Shown: positions 47,662 to 58,244, counted from the stretch's first letter. The stretch: 64,000 bases of DNA from Rhodovastum atsumiense (GCF_937425535.1 NZ_OW485601.1:5563501-5627500); one strand, 5' to 3'. Translations and numbers: made by a program. The notes: generated from the letters alone by a model not told the origin.

Positions 47662-49283
47662 AGCGTCAGCGCCAGCCGCTTGCCGTTGGAGTAGTTGATC
47701 CCCTCGATCAGCCCGAGCGCGCGCGGCGCCAGCCCGAGCGTGCCGGCACGGCCGAGGAAGGCGGGGGCGTCGCGCGCATCGACCAGGGCCAGGTTGCAGG
47801 CAGGCCCTGCCTTGAGGAAATCGGCGGCATCCGCCGGACCGATCAGCCTGGTCTCCCGCCCCACCAGATAGATCAGGCTGGGTTCGCTGAAGGACGCGGA
47901 GGCCAGCACCGAGTCGGGGCAGGGGCGCAGCCGGGCCACCGTCTCCGCGATGCGCGGGCTCAGCCAGATCGTGTGCAGTTGTGGCAGCACCGCCAGCCAG
48001 ACCCCGGCATAGATGGCGGCGGCGGCCCCGGCGGCGCAGGCCAGCGCCGGCATGGCGGCGCGGCGGCGGGCGAGGCGCCAGGCCCAGACCGCCAGCGGCG
48101 CGCCGAGCAGGGCCACGAGTCCGGCCAGCAGCGATGCCTCATGTTCGACCCAGCCGAGCAGGCCCGGCCCGCCGAAGGCCAGCCCCAGCCCGACCAACAG
48201 CCAGAGCGCGGCATAGATCCCGGTCAGCGCCCGGCCCCAGCGCCCCATCGGCCATGGATCGGCGCGGCAGCACGCGGCGGCGGCGAGGCAGGCGATCGCC
48301 GGATAGGTCGGCAGCACGTAATGCGGCAGCTTGGTCGCGACCAGTTCGAACACCACCCAGGTCGGGATGATCCAGGCCAGCAGGAAGGTCACTTCCGGCC
48401 GGCGCCGGTTCGCCCAGGTCCAGGGCAGCGCCAGCGCCGCGAACAGCGAGCCCGGCCAGAAGCTGATCAGGAAGGCCAGCAGGTAATAGCCGGGCGGCAA
48501 CCCATGCGCCTGCTGCCCGGTCGCCACCTTGCCGAGGAAGTTCTGTCCCAGCGAATCGGCGAAGAACGTCCCGCCGCTGACCAGCACGATGCCGATCACC
48601 CAGGGCAGCACGATCGCCAGCATCAGCGCGATGCCGGGCAGCGGCCGCAGCCCGCGCATCCAGCGCACCCGCCGCTCGGCGATGGCGAGCCCCGCCAGGG
48701 TGCCGAGCGTGACCAGCAGCACCACCGGCCCCTTCAGCATCAGCCCGACGCCGTTGGCCGCCCAGAACAGCCAGGGCGTCAGCCGCGCCGGCGTGGCGTC
48801 GCGGCTGCGCCAGACCGCGAGCAGCGCGGCCTGCGCGGCCAGGATGACGGCGAGCAGGGTGGCGTCGATCTTCGCCATCCGTGCCTCCACCCCGAGCAGC
48901 ACGGAGCAGGCCAGCAGCAGCCCCGCGACCAGCCCGGCTTGCGGCCCGAACAGGGTGGAGCCGATCCAGCAGGTCAGCAGCACCGCGACGACCGCGGCGA
49001 TCGCGCTCGGCACGCGGTTGGCCCAGATCTCCCGCGCCTCGGGAGATGAGAGCAGGGAGACCGAACTCGCCTGCAGCCAGTAGATGCCGGCGGGCTGCAG
49101 GTAGCGCGGCTGGTCCTGGAAGCGCACGTCGATCAGGTCGCCGCTGGCGAGCATCTGCGCGGTCGCCTGGGCGTAGCGCGACTCGTCGCGGTCGAAGGGC
49201 GGGATCAGGTTCATGCCCGGCCACAGCAGCAAGGCCGCCAGCAGCGCCAGCAGAGGATAACGAATCGCGACGAGACGGCGCAT
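47643..49283 (-). CDS. ArnT-like glycosyltransferase (GT39/GT83 family)
   Basis: 546 residues from ATG 49283. A GT-C fold with about a dozen membrane helices. The periplasmic DRDESRYAQATAQML motif near residue 32 contains the catalytic aspartate pair of ArnT/PMT-type enzymes that take sugars from a polyprenyl phosphate. A C-terminal soluble domain (about 470-546) ends the protein. It is 5 bases downstream of a GT2 polyprenyl-phosphate sugar transferase gene; together they could decorate lipid A or another envelope molecule. Sugar identity is unknown. Confidence 0.88.
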   Translation of the reverse strand: MRRLVAIRYPLLALLAALLLWPGMNLIPPFDRDESRYAQATAQMLASGDLIDVRFQDQPRYLQPAGIYWLQASSVSLLSSPEAREIWANRVPSAIAAVVAVLLTCWIGSTLFGPQAGLVAGLLLACSVLLGVEARMAKIDATLLAVILAAQAALLAVWRSRDATPARLTPWLFWAANGVGLMLKGPVVLLVTLGTLAGLAIAERRVRWMRGLRPLPGIALMLAIVLPWVIGIVLVSGGTFFADSLGQNFLGKVATGQQAHGLPPGYYLLAFLISFWPGSLFAALALPWTWANRRRPEVTFLLAWIIPTWVVFELVATKLPHYVLPTYPAIACLAAAACCRADPWPMGRWGRALTGIYAALWLLVGLGLAFGGPGLLGWVEHEASLLAGLVALLGAPLAVWAWRLARRRAAMPALACAAGAAAAIYAGVWLAVLPQLHTIWLSPRIAETVARLRPCPDSVLASASFSEPSLIYLVGRETRLIGPADAADFLKAGPACNLALVDARDAPAFLGRAGTLGLAPRALGLIEGINYSNGKRLALTLYSAAP

Positions 49284-49288
49284 CCGGC

Positions 49289-50032
49289 TTATTCCTCCGC
49301 CACGCGCGCCGGAACGCGGGTGCGGGCACGCAGCCAGATCACCCCGGCGGTGTCGGCGAGCCCGACCAGGGCACGGCCGAGATTGGTGTATTTCGATCGC
49401 CCGGCCATGCGGGCGCGATGCCCGACCGGGCAGCAGACCAGGCGGCGGCCATAGAGCTGGAACAGTGCCGGCAGGAAGCGATGCATGCCCTCGAAGGCGG
49501 GCAGGCGGAGGAAGTCCTCGCGGGCGAAGGCCTTCATGCCGCAGCCGGTATCCGGGCATTCGTCGCCCAGCACGGCCCGGCGGAAGCCGTTGGCGATGCG
49601 GGTGGCCACCAGCCGGGACCAGCCGTCATGACGGCGCGTGCGGATGCCCGCGACCAGCGGCGCCGGGCTGCCGGCCGCAAGCCCGAGTTCCAGCATGCGC
49701 ACCAGGTCGGCCGGGATGTTCTGGCCGTCGCCGTCCATGGTGGCGATCCAGGGCGCGCGCGCGGCGGTGATGCCGGTGCGCAGCGCCGCGGTCTTGCCGC
49801 AGCAACGATCGTGGCGCAGCAGCCGGATTTCCGGATGCTGCGCCTGCGCGCGGGCGATGGCAGCGGCGGTGGCATCGCTGCTGCCGTCGTCGACGAAGAT
49901 CACTTCGAAGGGGTGCAGCGATGCCAGCGCCGGGATCAGCTCGGCACAGACGGGGGCGATGTTCTCGGCCTCGTTCAGCACCGCGATGACGATGCTGACG
50001 CGCGGCGGGGTGGCGGACTCGACGGCTGGCAT
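49289..50032 (-). CDS. GT2 glycosyltransferase, polyprenyl-phosphate sugar transferase type
   Basis: 247 residues from ATG 50032 (GAGGGAG 9 bases upstream; two earlier in-frame ATGs exist). GT-A fold: VSIVIAVLNEAENI, VDDGSSDATA, then the DxD equivalent in MDGDGQNIPADL and TGCGMKAFARED. No membrane helices at the C-terminus, as in DPM1-like enzymes. It probably loads a sugar on undecaprenyl phosphate for the GT39 protein encoded next. Confidence 0.9.
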   Translation of the reverse strand: MPAVESATPPRVSIVIAVLNEAENIAPVCAELIPALASLHPFEVIFVDDGSSDATAAAIARAQAQHPEIRLLRHDRCCGKTAALRTGITAARAPWIATMDGDGQNIPADLVRMLELGLAAGSPAPLVAGIRTRRHDGWSRLVATRIANGFRRAVLGDECPDTGCGMKAFAREDFLRLPAFEGMHRFLPALFQLYGRRLVCCPVGHRARMAGRSKYTNLGRALVGLADTAGVIWLRARTRVPARVAEE

Positions 50033-50136
50033 GGCAGGGCTCCCTCGTGCCGCAGCCATGACCTTTTCGTGGGCGCGCCGCAAGCCCGCCGGCGGGCGTC
50101 TTCACAAGACCGACACCCGTGCCTTCCCCGGGGGGA

Positions 50137-50409
50137 TCAGTGCAATTGCATCAGGTGGGCGGTATGGCCGTAACGGGCAGGTTGGATCAGGCCGACCGAG
50201 GCAACCCGGACCGAATGCAGCTTGCCGTCGAGTTCACGGGCCCAGAAATCAAGGAATTTGCTCAGAACTGGAAAGCGCGGGGCAATATCGAGATCCTGCC
50301 AGATGTAGGATTGCAGCACTGACGGATGATCCGGCAAATGGTACAGTATTTCCGCCGTGGTCAGGCGGTATCCATCCAGTTGTTTTCTGATCTGGATCTC
50401 GGCTTTCAT
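50137..50409 (-). CDS. usg: Usg family protein
   Basis: 90 residues, a small alphaproteobacterial family of unknown function. The whole length is conserved-looking: LDGYRLTTAEILYHLPDHP, SYIWQDLDIAPRFPVL and a C-terminal LIQPARYGHTAHLMQLH. GGAGG lies 6 bases before the ATG. It is divergent from groES. Confidence 0.9.
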   Translation of the reverse strand: MKAEIQIRKQLDGYRLTTAEILYHLPDHPSVLQSYIWQDLDIAPRFPVLSKFLDFWARELDGKLHSVRVASVGLIQPARYGHTAHLMQLH

Positions 50410-50561
50410 TCACGCCTCCGTGCCAGGTTCTGTCCTTTTGCCGCTGATCATGGCTCCCTGCGTCCAACTTCGGTCTGGCGCCGAAGTTTCGACTGCAGGA
50501 TGTCAGCATGACATGAGCAGTGGGGCGGACCGCAAGCAAAAAACCGTGGGATATCAGATGA

Positions 50562-50588
50562 TTGGCACTCGACGCCGGAGAGTGCTGC
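50562..50588 (+). promoter_or_regulatory. CIRCE-like operator 1 (upstream of groES promoter)
   Basis: TTGGCACTC-N9-GAGTGCTGC against the CIRCE consensus TTAGCACTC-N9-GAGTGCTAA: left arm 8 of 9, right arm 7 of 9, spacer exactly 9. It lies just before the -35 box. It would bind the repressor HrcA. Confidence 0.7.
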
Positions 50589-50595
50589 CGGCGTC

Positions 50596-50624
50596 TTGAC
50601 ATGGGCGAGGGCTGCTCTTAGATC
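50596..50624 (+). promoter_or_regulatory. Promoter of groES-groEL
   Basis: TTGACA (50596-50601), 17-base spacer, TAGATC (50619-50624). A sigma70-type promoter with its start point inside CIRCE operator 2; no clear sigma32 (RpoH) boxes were seen, although overlap with one is possible. Confidence 0.7.
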
Positions 50625-50625
50625 G

Positions 50626-50652
50626 CTGGCACTCCCCGGTGTGGAGTGCTAA
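50626..50652 (+). promoter_or_regulatory. CIRCE operator 2 (at the groES transcription start)
   Basis: CTGGCACTC-N9-GAGTGCTAA, a near-consensus HrcA operator in the usual place for groESL. Its centre is 64 bases from that of operator 1. Confidence 0.9.
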
Positions 50653-50705
50653 CAATTCCGCATCCGGCGGGAGGTCCGAGAACCGAGATCGAGGAGCGAT
50701 CCGCA

Positions 50706-51020
50706 ATGAAGTTTCGTCCCCTGCATGACCGGGTCGTGGTCCGGCGTATCACCGCCGAAGAGAAGACCGCAGGCGGCATCATCATTCCCGACACGGCCAA
50801 GGAAAAGCCGATGGAAGGCGAGGTGGTGGCTGTCGGCCCGGGTGCGCGCAACGAACAGGGTCAACTGGTGGAGCTGGACGTCAAGGCCGGCGACCGCGTC
50901 CTGTTCGGCAAGTGGTCGGGCACCGAGGTCAAGATCGACGGCGAGGAGCTGCTGATCATGAAGGAATCCGACATCATGGGGATCATCGAGGGCGGCGCTT
51001 CCAAGAAGAAGGCCGCGTAA
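50706..51020 (+). CDS. groES: Co-chaperonin GroES
   Basis: 104 residues from ATG 50706. Begins [15 protein letters not shown]; the mobile loop that docks on GroEL is [18 protein letters not shown], and the end [15 protein letters not shown] carries an unusual lysine-rich tail of about 7 residues beyond the usual stop. Controlled by two CIRCE-like operators; 45 bases before groEL. Confidence 0.98.
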   Translation: MKFRPLHDRVVVRRITAEEKTAGGIIIPDTAKEKPMEGEVVAVGPGARNEQGQLVELDVKAGDRVLFGKWSGTEVKIDGEELLIMKESDIMGIIEGGASKKKAA

Positions 51021-52703
<1,683 letters not shown>

Positions 52704-52753
52704 GCCGCGGCCAACCGCGCTCGGAAGCCGCGTCGTCACAATGACGACAATGG

Positions 52754-52791
52754 GGGCGGGACCGGGGAACCGGTTCCGCCCTCGCTTTTTT
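52754..52791 (+). terminator. Rho-independent terminator of groESL
   Basis: Arms GGGCGGGACCGG/CCGGTTCCGCCC (one mismatch), loop GGAA, followed by CTCGC and six T. The clearest intrinsic terminator in the window. Confidence 0.9.
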
Positions 52792-53053
52792 CTGTAACTG
52801 CCCTGCGCAAATGCTGCGTTGCGGTCTTTCGCATAGCCGGCGCATGATCCAAAGTTGAGCCGTCCCGCAGGGTCTCCGGTTGCGTCGGACCAATTGACTT
52901 GCGAACGGCTTCTGGCCATGCTCGCGATCGCAATCGCATTTTGGCTTGGCTTGCTGCGCTTCCGACCCATCGGGTGCCTTCAAGACGTCCAAAGGCCCGG
53001 TTGTCCGTGCCGTGCGCTGTTGCACGGCGCTTGCAGCGGAGTAAGACGCAGCT
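52792..53053 (+). other. Upstream region and 5' leader of the cold-shock gene
   Basis: A possible -35 box (TTGACT near 52893) is visible, and a perfect hairpin at 53009-53028 (arms GCCGTGC/GCACGGC, loop of 6) stands 25 bases before the ATG. The only GGAG (53037) is 12-13 bases from the start codon. A long structured leader is usual for cold-shock genes. No other gene was found in this 262-base stretch. Confidence 0.5.
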
Positions 53054-53257
53054 ATGGCTATCGGTACTGTCAAGTGGTTCAACACCACCAAGGGCTACGG
53101 CTTCATCATGCCCCAGGATGGTGGCAAGGACGTGTTCGTCCACATCACCGCCGTCCAGGCTGCCGGCCTGCGTGGTCTCAATGAAGGCCAGAAGGTCAGC
53201 TACGACGTGGCGATGGAGCGTGGCAAGGCGGCGGCGACCAACCTGAAGCTCGCCTGA
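53054..53257 (+). CDS. Cold-shock domain protein (CspA family)
   Basis: 67 residues, a single OB-fold cold-shock domain. RNA-binding motifs KGYGFI (RNP1, residues 13-18) and VFVHI (RNP2, about 27-31) are intact. It acts as an RNA chaperone. Alphaproteobacteria usually carry several csp genes and not all are cold-induced; the structured leader suggests post-transcriptional control. The product ends LKLA, the usual end. Confidence 0.95.
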   Translation: MAIGTVKWFNTTKGYGFIMPQDGGKDVFVHITAVQAAGLRGLNEGQKVSYDVAMERGKAAATNLKLA

Positions 53258-53279
53258 ATCACCGGAATTCGACAGGAAG

Positions 53280-53306
53280 GCGGGGGTCCTGGGCCAGGGC
53301 TCCCGC
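53280..53306. terminator. Hairpin between csp and the convergent stress-protein gene
   Basis: Arms GCGGGGGTCCTGG and CCAGGGCTCCCGC pair with two mismatches, loop GG-like. No T-run. It is placed between two convergent genes. Confidence 0.5.
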
Positions 53307-53312
53307 TGACCG

Positions 53313-53867
53313 TCACGGAACGGCGGAAATGGGACCGCCGGAGTGCCGCAACGTCTCCACCCGCGTGGCACCAGCCGTTTCCATGACTTGCCGCGCCCGC
53401 GCCTGACGGGCCGGTTCGACCGCCCGCACTGCCAGTACCAGTCGTCCCCGCGAAGCTGCGCGTTCATTCGCTGCGTGCGTCGCCGAGCCGGCCGCCTGAC
53501 CAGCCGTCTCGCTCACGGCCGCCGCGCCCACTCCGGCTGCGGCGGCCGCGCCCGCGGCGAGTGCCGCCGCACCCCCCGTCGCCACCACCACGCCCGCCGC
53601 CGCCATTCCGGCCACCGACGCCGCAAGACCGGTTCCAAGCGTGCGCGCCTGCCGCAGGTCGGTGTCGGTCACCGGTCCCCTGTCACCGTGCTGCGGGGGC
53701 GCTCCGCCGGTCTCGGGCAGGCTCAGCTCGGCGCGGTCGAAGCCGGCCTGGGCCAGTTGCGTCACCGCTTCCTGCAGTGCCGCGTCATTGGGGAAAATGC
53801 CCTCCACCTCGGCGACATCTTCGGGAAGGGCAGGTCCGGCCTTCACCGGTTCGGTCCTGTCGGACAT
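53313..53867 (-). CDS. Hypothetical protein with glycine/alanine-rich core flanked by YflT-like halves
   Basis: 184 residues. The N-terminal half (GIFPNDAALQEAVTQLAQAGF) resembles the ferredoxin-like fold of general stress protein YflT/DUF1269. Residues about 80-130 are extremely Ala/Gly-rich and hydrophobic (glycine-zipper-like membrane insertion), and the last 45 residues (RLVLAVRAVEPARQARARQ) mirror the first half. Function is unknown; similar layouts occur in stress-induced proteins. GGAGG lies 9 bases before the ATG at 53867. Confidence 0.65.
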   Translation of the reverse strand: MSDRTEPVKAGPALPEDVAEVEGIFPNDAALQEAVTQLAQAGFDRAELSLPETGGAPPQHGDRGPVTDTDLRQARTLGTGLAASVAGMAAAGVVVATGGAAALAAGAAAAAGVGAAAVSETAGQAAGSATHAANERAASRGRLVLAVRAVEPARQARARQVMETAGATRVETLRHSGGPISAVP

Positions 53868-54007
53868 GTGGCATTTCCTCCCAGGCTTCTGCTGTCTGAA
53901 CGCCTGGGTGGGCCTGCCCGTTCCGCTGCTTCAGCCGGAGCGTTGCGACGGCGGATTGCGCTGCGCTGATCCACCCTGCCGTTGCTGTGCTGCGCAGCGA
54001 GAATGAG

Positions 54008-54053
54008 ATCCAAGGGCCTTGTGGCCCTTGGTGGGTCAAGGGCGAAGCCCTTG
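54008..54053. repeat. Palindromic element, copy 5 (two hairpins)
   Basis: Hairpins at 54010-54031 (arms CCAAGGGCC/GGCCCTTGG, loop TTGT) and 54037-54053 (CAAGGGC/GCCCTTG). A shortened copy with the same left end, GATCCAAGGGCC, lying 8 bases beyond the TerB-like gene. Confidence 0.85.
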
Positions 54054-54060
54054 CCTTCCT

Positions 54061-54480
54061 TTAAGCCTGCTGATGCCGCGCGCGGGCGCCGCGTTCGATC
54101 GCTGCTGCCACCAGCGGGTCGAGATGCAACTCGGAGCGGATGAAATCGAGCATGCGCAGGGCTTCCTGCTGCACGAAGCCGTCCGCGGCCACCACCTCGC
54201 AGGCCAGGGCGTAGGCGGTTTCCCGCAGCCGTGGCTCCAGCGCCCCGCGGATCAATCGGGCGGCGTGGGCAAGACCGTCCTCTTCATCGAGCAGCGCCAC
54301 CGCGGCGTCGGTCGCCGTCCCGAGCCGCTCGGCCGAGAAATTGCGGAAGATCGGCAGGGTCTGCACCAATCCGGACATGACCCCGATCTCGCGGTCGGTG
54401 ATGCCACCGCCGGTCGCTGCCGCCAGCACCATGGTGCACACCAGCGCTTCCTGGGCTTCCAGTCCGGTCCGGGCCAGCAT
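54061..54480 (-). CDS. TerB-family tellurite-resistance-like protein
   Basis: 139 residues from ATG 54480, which has GGAGG 9 bases upstream. An all-helical TerB-like fold: QEALVCTMVLAAATGGGITDREI near the start and LRETAYALACEVVAADGFVQQEALRML, the calcium/metal-associated repeat of the family. Stand-alone TerB proteins are widespread in alphaproteobacteria and do not by themselves imply tellurite resistance; the function is unknown. It lies 76 bases after glgX on the same strand. Confidence 0.8.
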   Translation of the reverse strand: MLARTGLEAQEALVCTMVLAAATGGGITDREIGVMSGLVQTLPIFRNFSAERLGTATDAAVALLDEEDGLAHAARLIRGALEPRLRETAYALACEVVAADGFVQQEALRMLDFIRSELHLDPLVAAAIERGARARHQQA

Positions 54481-54556
54481 CCTCGCTTTCCTCCTCGGCG
54501 GAAGACGGTGCGCGCCCACGTCCCCAAGATCAAGGGCCAAACGCATGACCTTTCTG

Positions 54557-56680
54557 TCAGGCATGCAGTGCCAGCAGCACCATCGAGCGGCCGACGATAT
54601 CGATCGTCTCGCCGATGCGATGACTGTGCTCGCGCATCCGCTCCGGGGTGGCGGTGTCGAACATGGTCATCCAGCGCCGTCCGCCGGTCACCCGCGGCAG
54701 GGTAAAGGCGACGATGTCGTGGTGGGCATTCAGGATCCACAGCAGCGTCGCGTCGCTGGCCGGGCGGCGGATGCCGGTGGCCTGGGCGCGGCCATCCATC
54801 AGCATCCCGAAGCAGCGCGTCCCCGGATTGGTCCAGTCGTCCTGGGCCATTTCGCTGCCACCGGCGGCGATCCAGCTCACGTCCTTCACGGCGAGTTCCT
54901 CGTTGTATTCGCCGGTCAGGAAGCGGCCGCGCCGCAGGATGGGATATTGCTGGCGCAGCCCGGTCAGCCGGCGCACGAACTCGATGAGCGCATGGCCATC
55001 CGCGTCGATTTCCCAGTCCACCCAGGAGATCTCGTTGTCCTGGCAATAGGCGTTGTTGTTGCCGCGCTGGGTGCGGCCGAGCTCGTCGCCGGCGAGCAGC
55101 ATCGGCGTGCCCTGCGCCAGCAGCACGCTGGCGAGCATGTTGCGTTTCTGCCGCTCGCGCAGGCGACGGATGTCCGGATCGTCCGTCGGTCCTTCCGTGC
55201 CGTGGTTCCAGGAGCGGTTGTGGTCGTGGCCGTCGCGATTGTTCTCGCCGTTCGCCGCGTTGTGCTTTTCGTTGTAGGAGACAACGTCGTTCAGCGTGAA
55301 CCCGTCATGGGCGGTGACGAAGTTCACGCTCGCCCACGGCTTGCGGCCGCGCCGGTTGAACAGGTCGCCCGAGGCGCAGAGCCGGGCCGCCATCTCTGCC
55401 GCGCTGCCGCTGTCGCCTTTCCAGAAGGCCCGCACCGTGTCGCGGAAGCGGTCATTCCATTCCGCCCAGCCCGGCGGGAAGGCGCCGACCTGGTAGCCGC
55501 CCGGCCCGATATCCCAGGGCTCGGCGATCAGCTTGACCGAGGACAGCACCGGATCCTGCCGGCAGGAATCGAGGAATCCGCCGCCCTCGTCGAAGCCGTA
55601 GGGCTCGCGACCGAGAATTGTCGCCAGATCGAAACGGAACCCGTCCACGTGCATCTCGGTGACCCAGTAGCGCAGGCTGTCGGTCACCATCTGCAGCACG
55701 CGCGGATGCGACAGGTTCAACGTGTTCCCGGTGCCGGTGTCGTTGATGTAGTAGCGCCGCTGGTCGGGCAGCAGCCGGTAGTAGCTGGCATTGTCGATGC
55801 CGCGGAAACTCAGCGTCGGGCCGCGTTCATTGCCTTCGGCGGTGTGGTTGTAGACGACGTCGAGGATCACCTCGAGCCCGGCGGCGTGCAGGTGCGCCAC
55901 CATTTCCTTGAATTCGTTGATGGCATGCGTGGCGGTGTAGCGCACATCGGGGGCGAAGAAGCCGATCGTGTTGTAGCCCCAGTAATTGGTCAGGCCCTTG
56001 TCCAGCAGCATGCTGTCGTTGATGAAGGCGTGTACCGGCAGCAGCTCGACCGAGGTGACGCCGAGTCGGCGGATGTGGTCGATCACTTCGGCCACCGCGA
56101 GTCCCGCGAAGGTGCCACGCAGCGGCTCGGGCACGGCCGGATGGCGCCGGGTGAAGCCGCGCACATGCGTTTCGTATACGATTGTACGTTCCCACGGCAC
56201 GTTCGGCCGCGCATCGTGTCCCCAGGTGAAGGCCGGGTCGATGACGCGGCATTTCGGCACGAAGCGCGCGCTGTCGCGGGTGTCGAAGGTCAGGTCGTCG
56301 CCGGATTCCAGCGTGTAGCCGAACACCGCCGGATCCCAGCGCAGCTCGCCCACCAGGCCCTTGGCGTAGGGGTCGAGCAACAGCTTGTTGTGATTGAAGC
56401 GGTGGCCGGAATCCGGTTCGTACGGCCCGTGCACGCGATAGGCGTAGACCGTGCCCGGCCGCGCCTCCGGCAGGTAGCCATGCCAGACTTCGTCGGTGAA
56501 CTCGGGCAGTTCGATCCGCTGCAGCTCGCGCCGTCCGTCGTCGTCGAACAGGCAGAGTTCGACCTTGGTGGCATTGGCTGAAAACAACGCGAAGTTGACG
56601 CCAAGCCCATCCCATGTTGCGCCAAGCGGATGTGGCAGACCTTCGCTCAATCGTGTCTTGGGAGTGGTGGGTACCGGCAC
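54557..56680 (-). CDS. glgX: Glycogen debranching enzyme GlgX
   Basis: 707 residues from GTG 56680, which has GGAGG 8 bases upstream; an in-frame ATG at 56716 would add 12 residues but lacks a ribosome site. It is an isoamylase-type GH13 enzyme that removes limit-dextrin branches. An N-terminal CBM48 region (TRLSEGLPHPLGATWDGLGVNFAL, written in parts) precedes the catalytic barrel with VDGFRFDLATILGR (nucleophile Asp), KLIAEPWDIG (acid/base Glu) and NFVTAHDGFTLND. No glycogen synthase genes adjoin. Confidence 0.94.
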   Translation of the reverse strand: MPVPTTPKTRLSEGLPHPLGATWDGLGVNFALFSANATKVELCLFDDDGRRELQRIELPEFTDEVWHGYLPEARPGTVYAYRVHGPYEPDSGHRFNHNKLLLDPYAKGLVGELRWDPAVFGYTLESGDDLTFDTRDSARFVPKCRVIDPAFTWGHDARPNVPWERTIVYETHVRGFTRRHPAVPEPLRGTFAGLAVAEVIDHIRRLGVTSVELLPVHAFINDSMLLDKGLTNYWGYNTIGFFAPDVRYTATHAINEFKEMVAHLHAAGLEVILDVVYNHTAEGNERGPTLSFRGIDNASYYRLLPDQRRYYINDTGTGNTLNLSHPRVLQMVTDSLRYWVTEMHVDGFRFDLATILGREPYGFDEGGGFLDSCRQDPVLSSVKLIAEPWDIGPGGYQVGAFPPGWAEWNDRFRDTVRAFWKGDSGSAAEMAARLCASGDLFNRRGRKPWASVNFVTAHDGFTLNDVVSYNEKHNAANGENNRDGHDHNRSWNHGTEGPTDDPDIRRLRERQKRNMLASVLLAQGTPMLLAGDELGRTQRGNNNAYCQDNEISWVDWEIDADGHALIEFVRRLTGLRQQYPILRRGRFLTGEYNEELAVKDVSWIAAGGSEMAQDDWTNPGTRCFGMLMDGRAQATGIRRPASDATLLWILNAHHDIVAFTLPRVTGGRRWMTMFDTATPERMREHSHRIGETIDIVGRSMVLLALHA

Positions 56681-56774
56681 GCCCAATGCCTCCGTGCTGC
56701 ACACAAGCAAGGCCATAAGCGCGGCGGGGGCGGATGGTTCCGATGCGTTATGGCCGGGGGGTGCATGCGGGGGT

Positions 56775-56804
56775 GTGTGGTGGGGCAGGCCCGCCCCACC
56801 ACAC
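56775..56804. terminator. Strong hairpin beyond the serine hydrolase gene
   Basis: Perfect 12-bp stem (GTGTGGTGGGGC with GCCCCACCACAC, loop AGGCCC), 26 bases beyond the stop at 56831 and 90 bases before glgX. Confidence 0.7.
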
Positions 56805-56830
56805 GGCCATCCGGGGAAACGCCCCGGCCG

Positions 56831-58051
56831 TCAGTCGGTGATCGCCGCGTAGGTCAGCACCCGCAATTCCCGCCGGATCGGATAGGTCGAGGAGGGAAAG
56901 AGCTGCGTCAACAGGATCACCGCCATATCTTCCTGCGGGTCGATCCAGAACGAGGTGCTCGCTGCTCCGCCCCAGGCATATTCGCCCGGCGTGCCGACGA
57001 TCTGCGCCTTCGCCGGATCCAGCATGACCGAGAAGCCGAGTCCGAAGCCGATTCCCGCATAGGTCGATTCGGAGAACCGGGGCGTGCCCAGGTCGGCCAT
57101 GTCGCCGCCGAGGTGGTTGCTGGTCATCAGCTCCATCGTCTTGCGCCCGAGCAGCCGCACGCCGTCGAGTTCGCCCTCGTTCAGCATCAGCCGGCAGAAC
57201 GTGAGGTAGTCGGCGACGGTGGAGACCAGCCCGCCGCCGCCCGAGGCGATCGGGCGCTGGACGGCGAAGATGCTTTGCTGCGGGTCGTCCATCAGCCGCA
57301 GCCCCTCCGGCCCGGGCGTGTAGAGGGCCGCGAAGCGGGAAAGCTTGCCGGCGGGCACGTGGAAGCCGGTGTCGTCCATGCCGAGGGGACCGAGCACGCG
57401 TTCCTGCAGGAAGGCCTCGAAGCTCTGGCCCGAGATCACCGCGATCAGGTGGCCGAGCACGTCGGAGGCGATGCTGTAGTTCCAGGCGCGGCCGGGCTGG
57501 GCGATCAGCGGCAGCCGGGCCGCGCGTTCCACCACCTCGGCCAGCGTGTCCATCGAGGTCTGGAAATCAACGCCCTGCTCGCGGTACATGGCATCGACCG
57601 GGTGGGCGTCGATGAAGCCGTAGGTCAGGCCCGCGGTATGGGTCAGCAGGTCGCGGATGGTGATGTCGCGCTCGGCCGGGGCGGTGTCGAACTTGAAGCG
57701 GCTGCCGCCGGTGAAGACGCGCATGTTGGCGAAGCAGGGCAGGAAGCGCGCCACCGGATCGTCGAGCTGGAACCGCCCTTCCTCGTACAGCATCATCAGC
57801 GCGACCGAAGTGAGCGGCTTGGTCATCGAATAGATGCGGAAGATGGTATCGGCGCCGAGCGGCACACCGCGGGCGAGATCAGCCTGGCCGCAGACATGCA
57901 GATGGGCGACGCGGCCGCGGCGCGCCACCAGCGTCAGCACGCCCGGCAGCTTGCCCTCGTCGACCAGGCGCTGCGCCCAGGCTTCGACATGGGCCAGCCG
58001 AGCCGAGGACAGCCCGACTTCTTCGGGTCGTGCGCTCACCAGGTCCTGCAT
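56831..58051 (-). CDS. Serine hydrolase of the beta-lactamase class C / EstB family
   Basis: 406 residues. Active-site SxxK is S75-MT-K78 and the second motif is Y192-S (WNYSIASDVLGH); the third (HxG/KTG-like) is probably in GEYAWGGAAST. No signal peptide, so it is likely a cytoplasmic esterase/carboxypeptidase-like enzyme rather than a resistance factor. Residues RIYSMTKPLTSVALMMLYEE are typical of esterase members. GGAGG lies 6 bases before the ATG. Confidence 0.85.
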   Translation of the reverse strand: MQDLVSARPEEVGLSSARLAHVEAWAQRLVDEGKLPGVLTLVARRGRVAHLHVCGQADLARGVPLGADTIFRIYSMTKPLTSVALMMLYEEGRFQLDDPVARFLPCFANMRVFTGGSRFKFDTAPAERDITIRDLLTHTAGLTYGFIDAHPVDAMYREQGVDFQTSMDTLAEVVERAARLPLIAQPGRAWNYSIASDVLGHLIAVISGQSFEAFLQERVLGPLGMDDTGFHVPAGKLSRFAALYTPGPEGLRLMDDPQQSIFAVQRPIASGGGGLVSTVADYLTFCRLMLNEGELDGVRLLGRKTMELMTSNHLGGDMADLGTPRFSESTYAGIGFGLGFSVMLDPAKAQIVGTPGEYAWGGAASTSFWIDPQEDMAVILLTQLFPSSTYPIRRELRVLTYAAITD

Positions 58052-58244
58052 GCTTTTCCTCCTTCCCGCGGAACTGCCTTCCTAGCAGAACCGTGACGAA
58101 GGGCCAGAAGCATGGACGCGATCAAACACACGCGTCGTGCTGGAAACGGTGCCGGAACACCATCACGCAGCCCATGAGTTGCCGGCCTGTGTAACCGATT
58201 ACCAGGACAAATTTCTGTTATAGACAAACCGTTTCGATCGAACA

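Noticed and set aside
46893..49049. 718-codon plus-strand frame across the VTT and GT39 genes
   Set aside because: Two well-supported membrane-protein genes occupy the same bases; the translation is a high-GC shadow.
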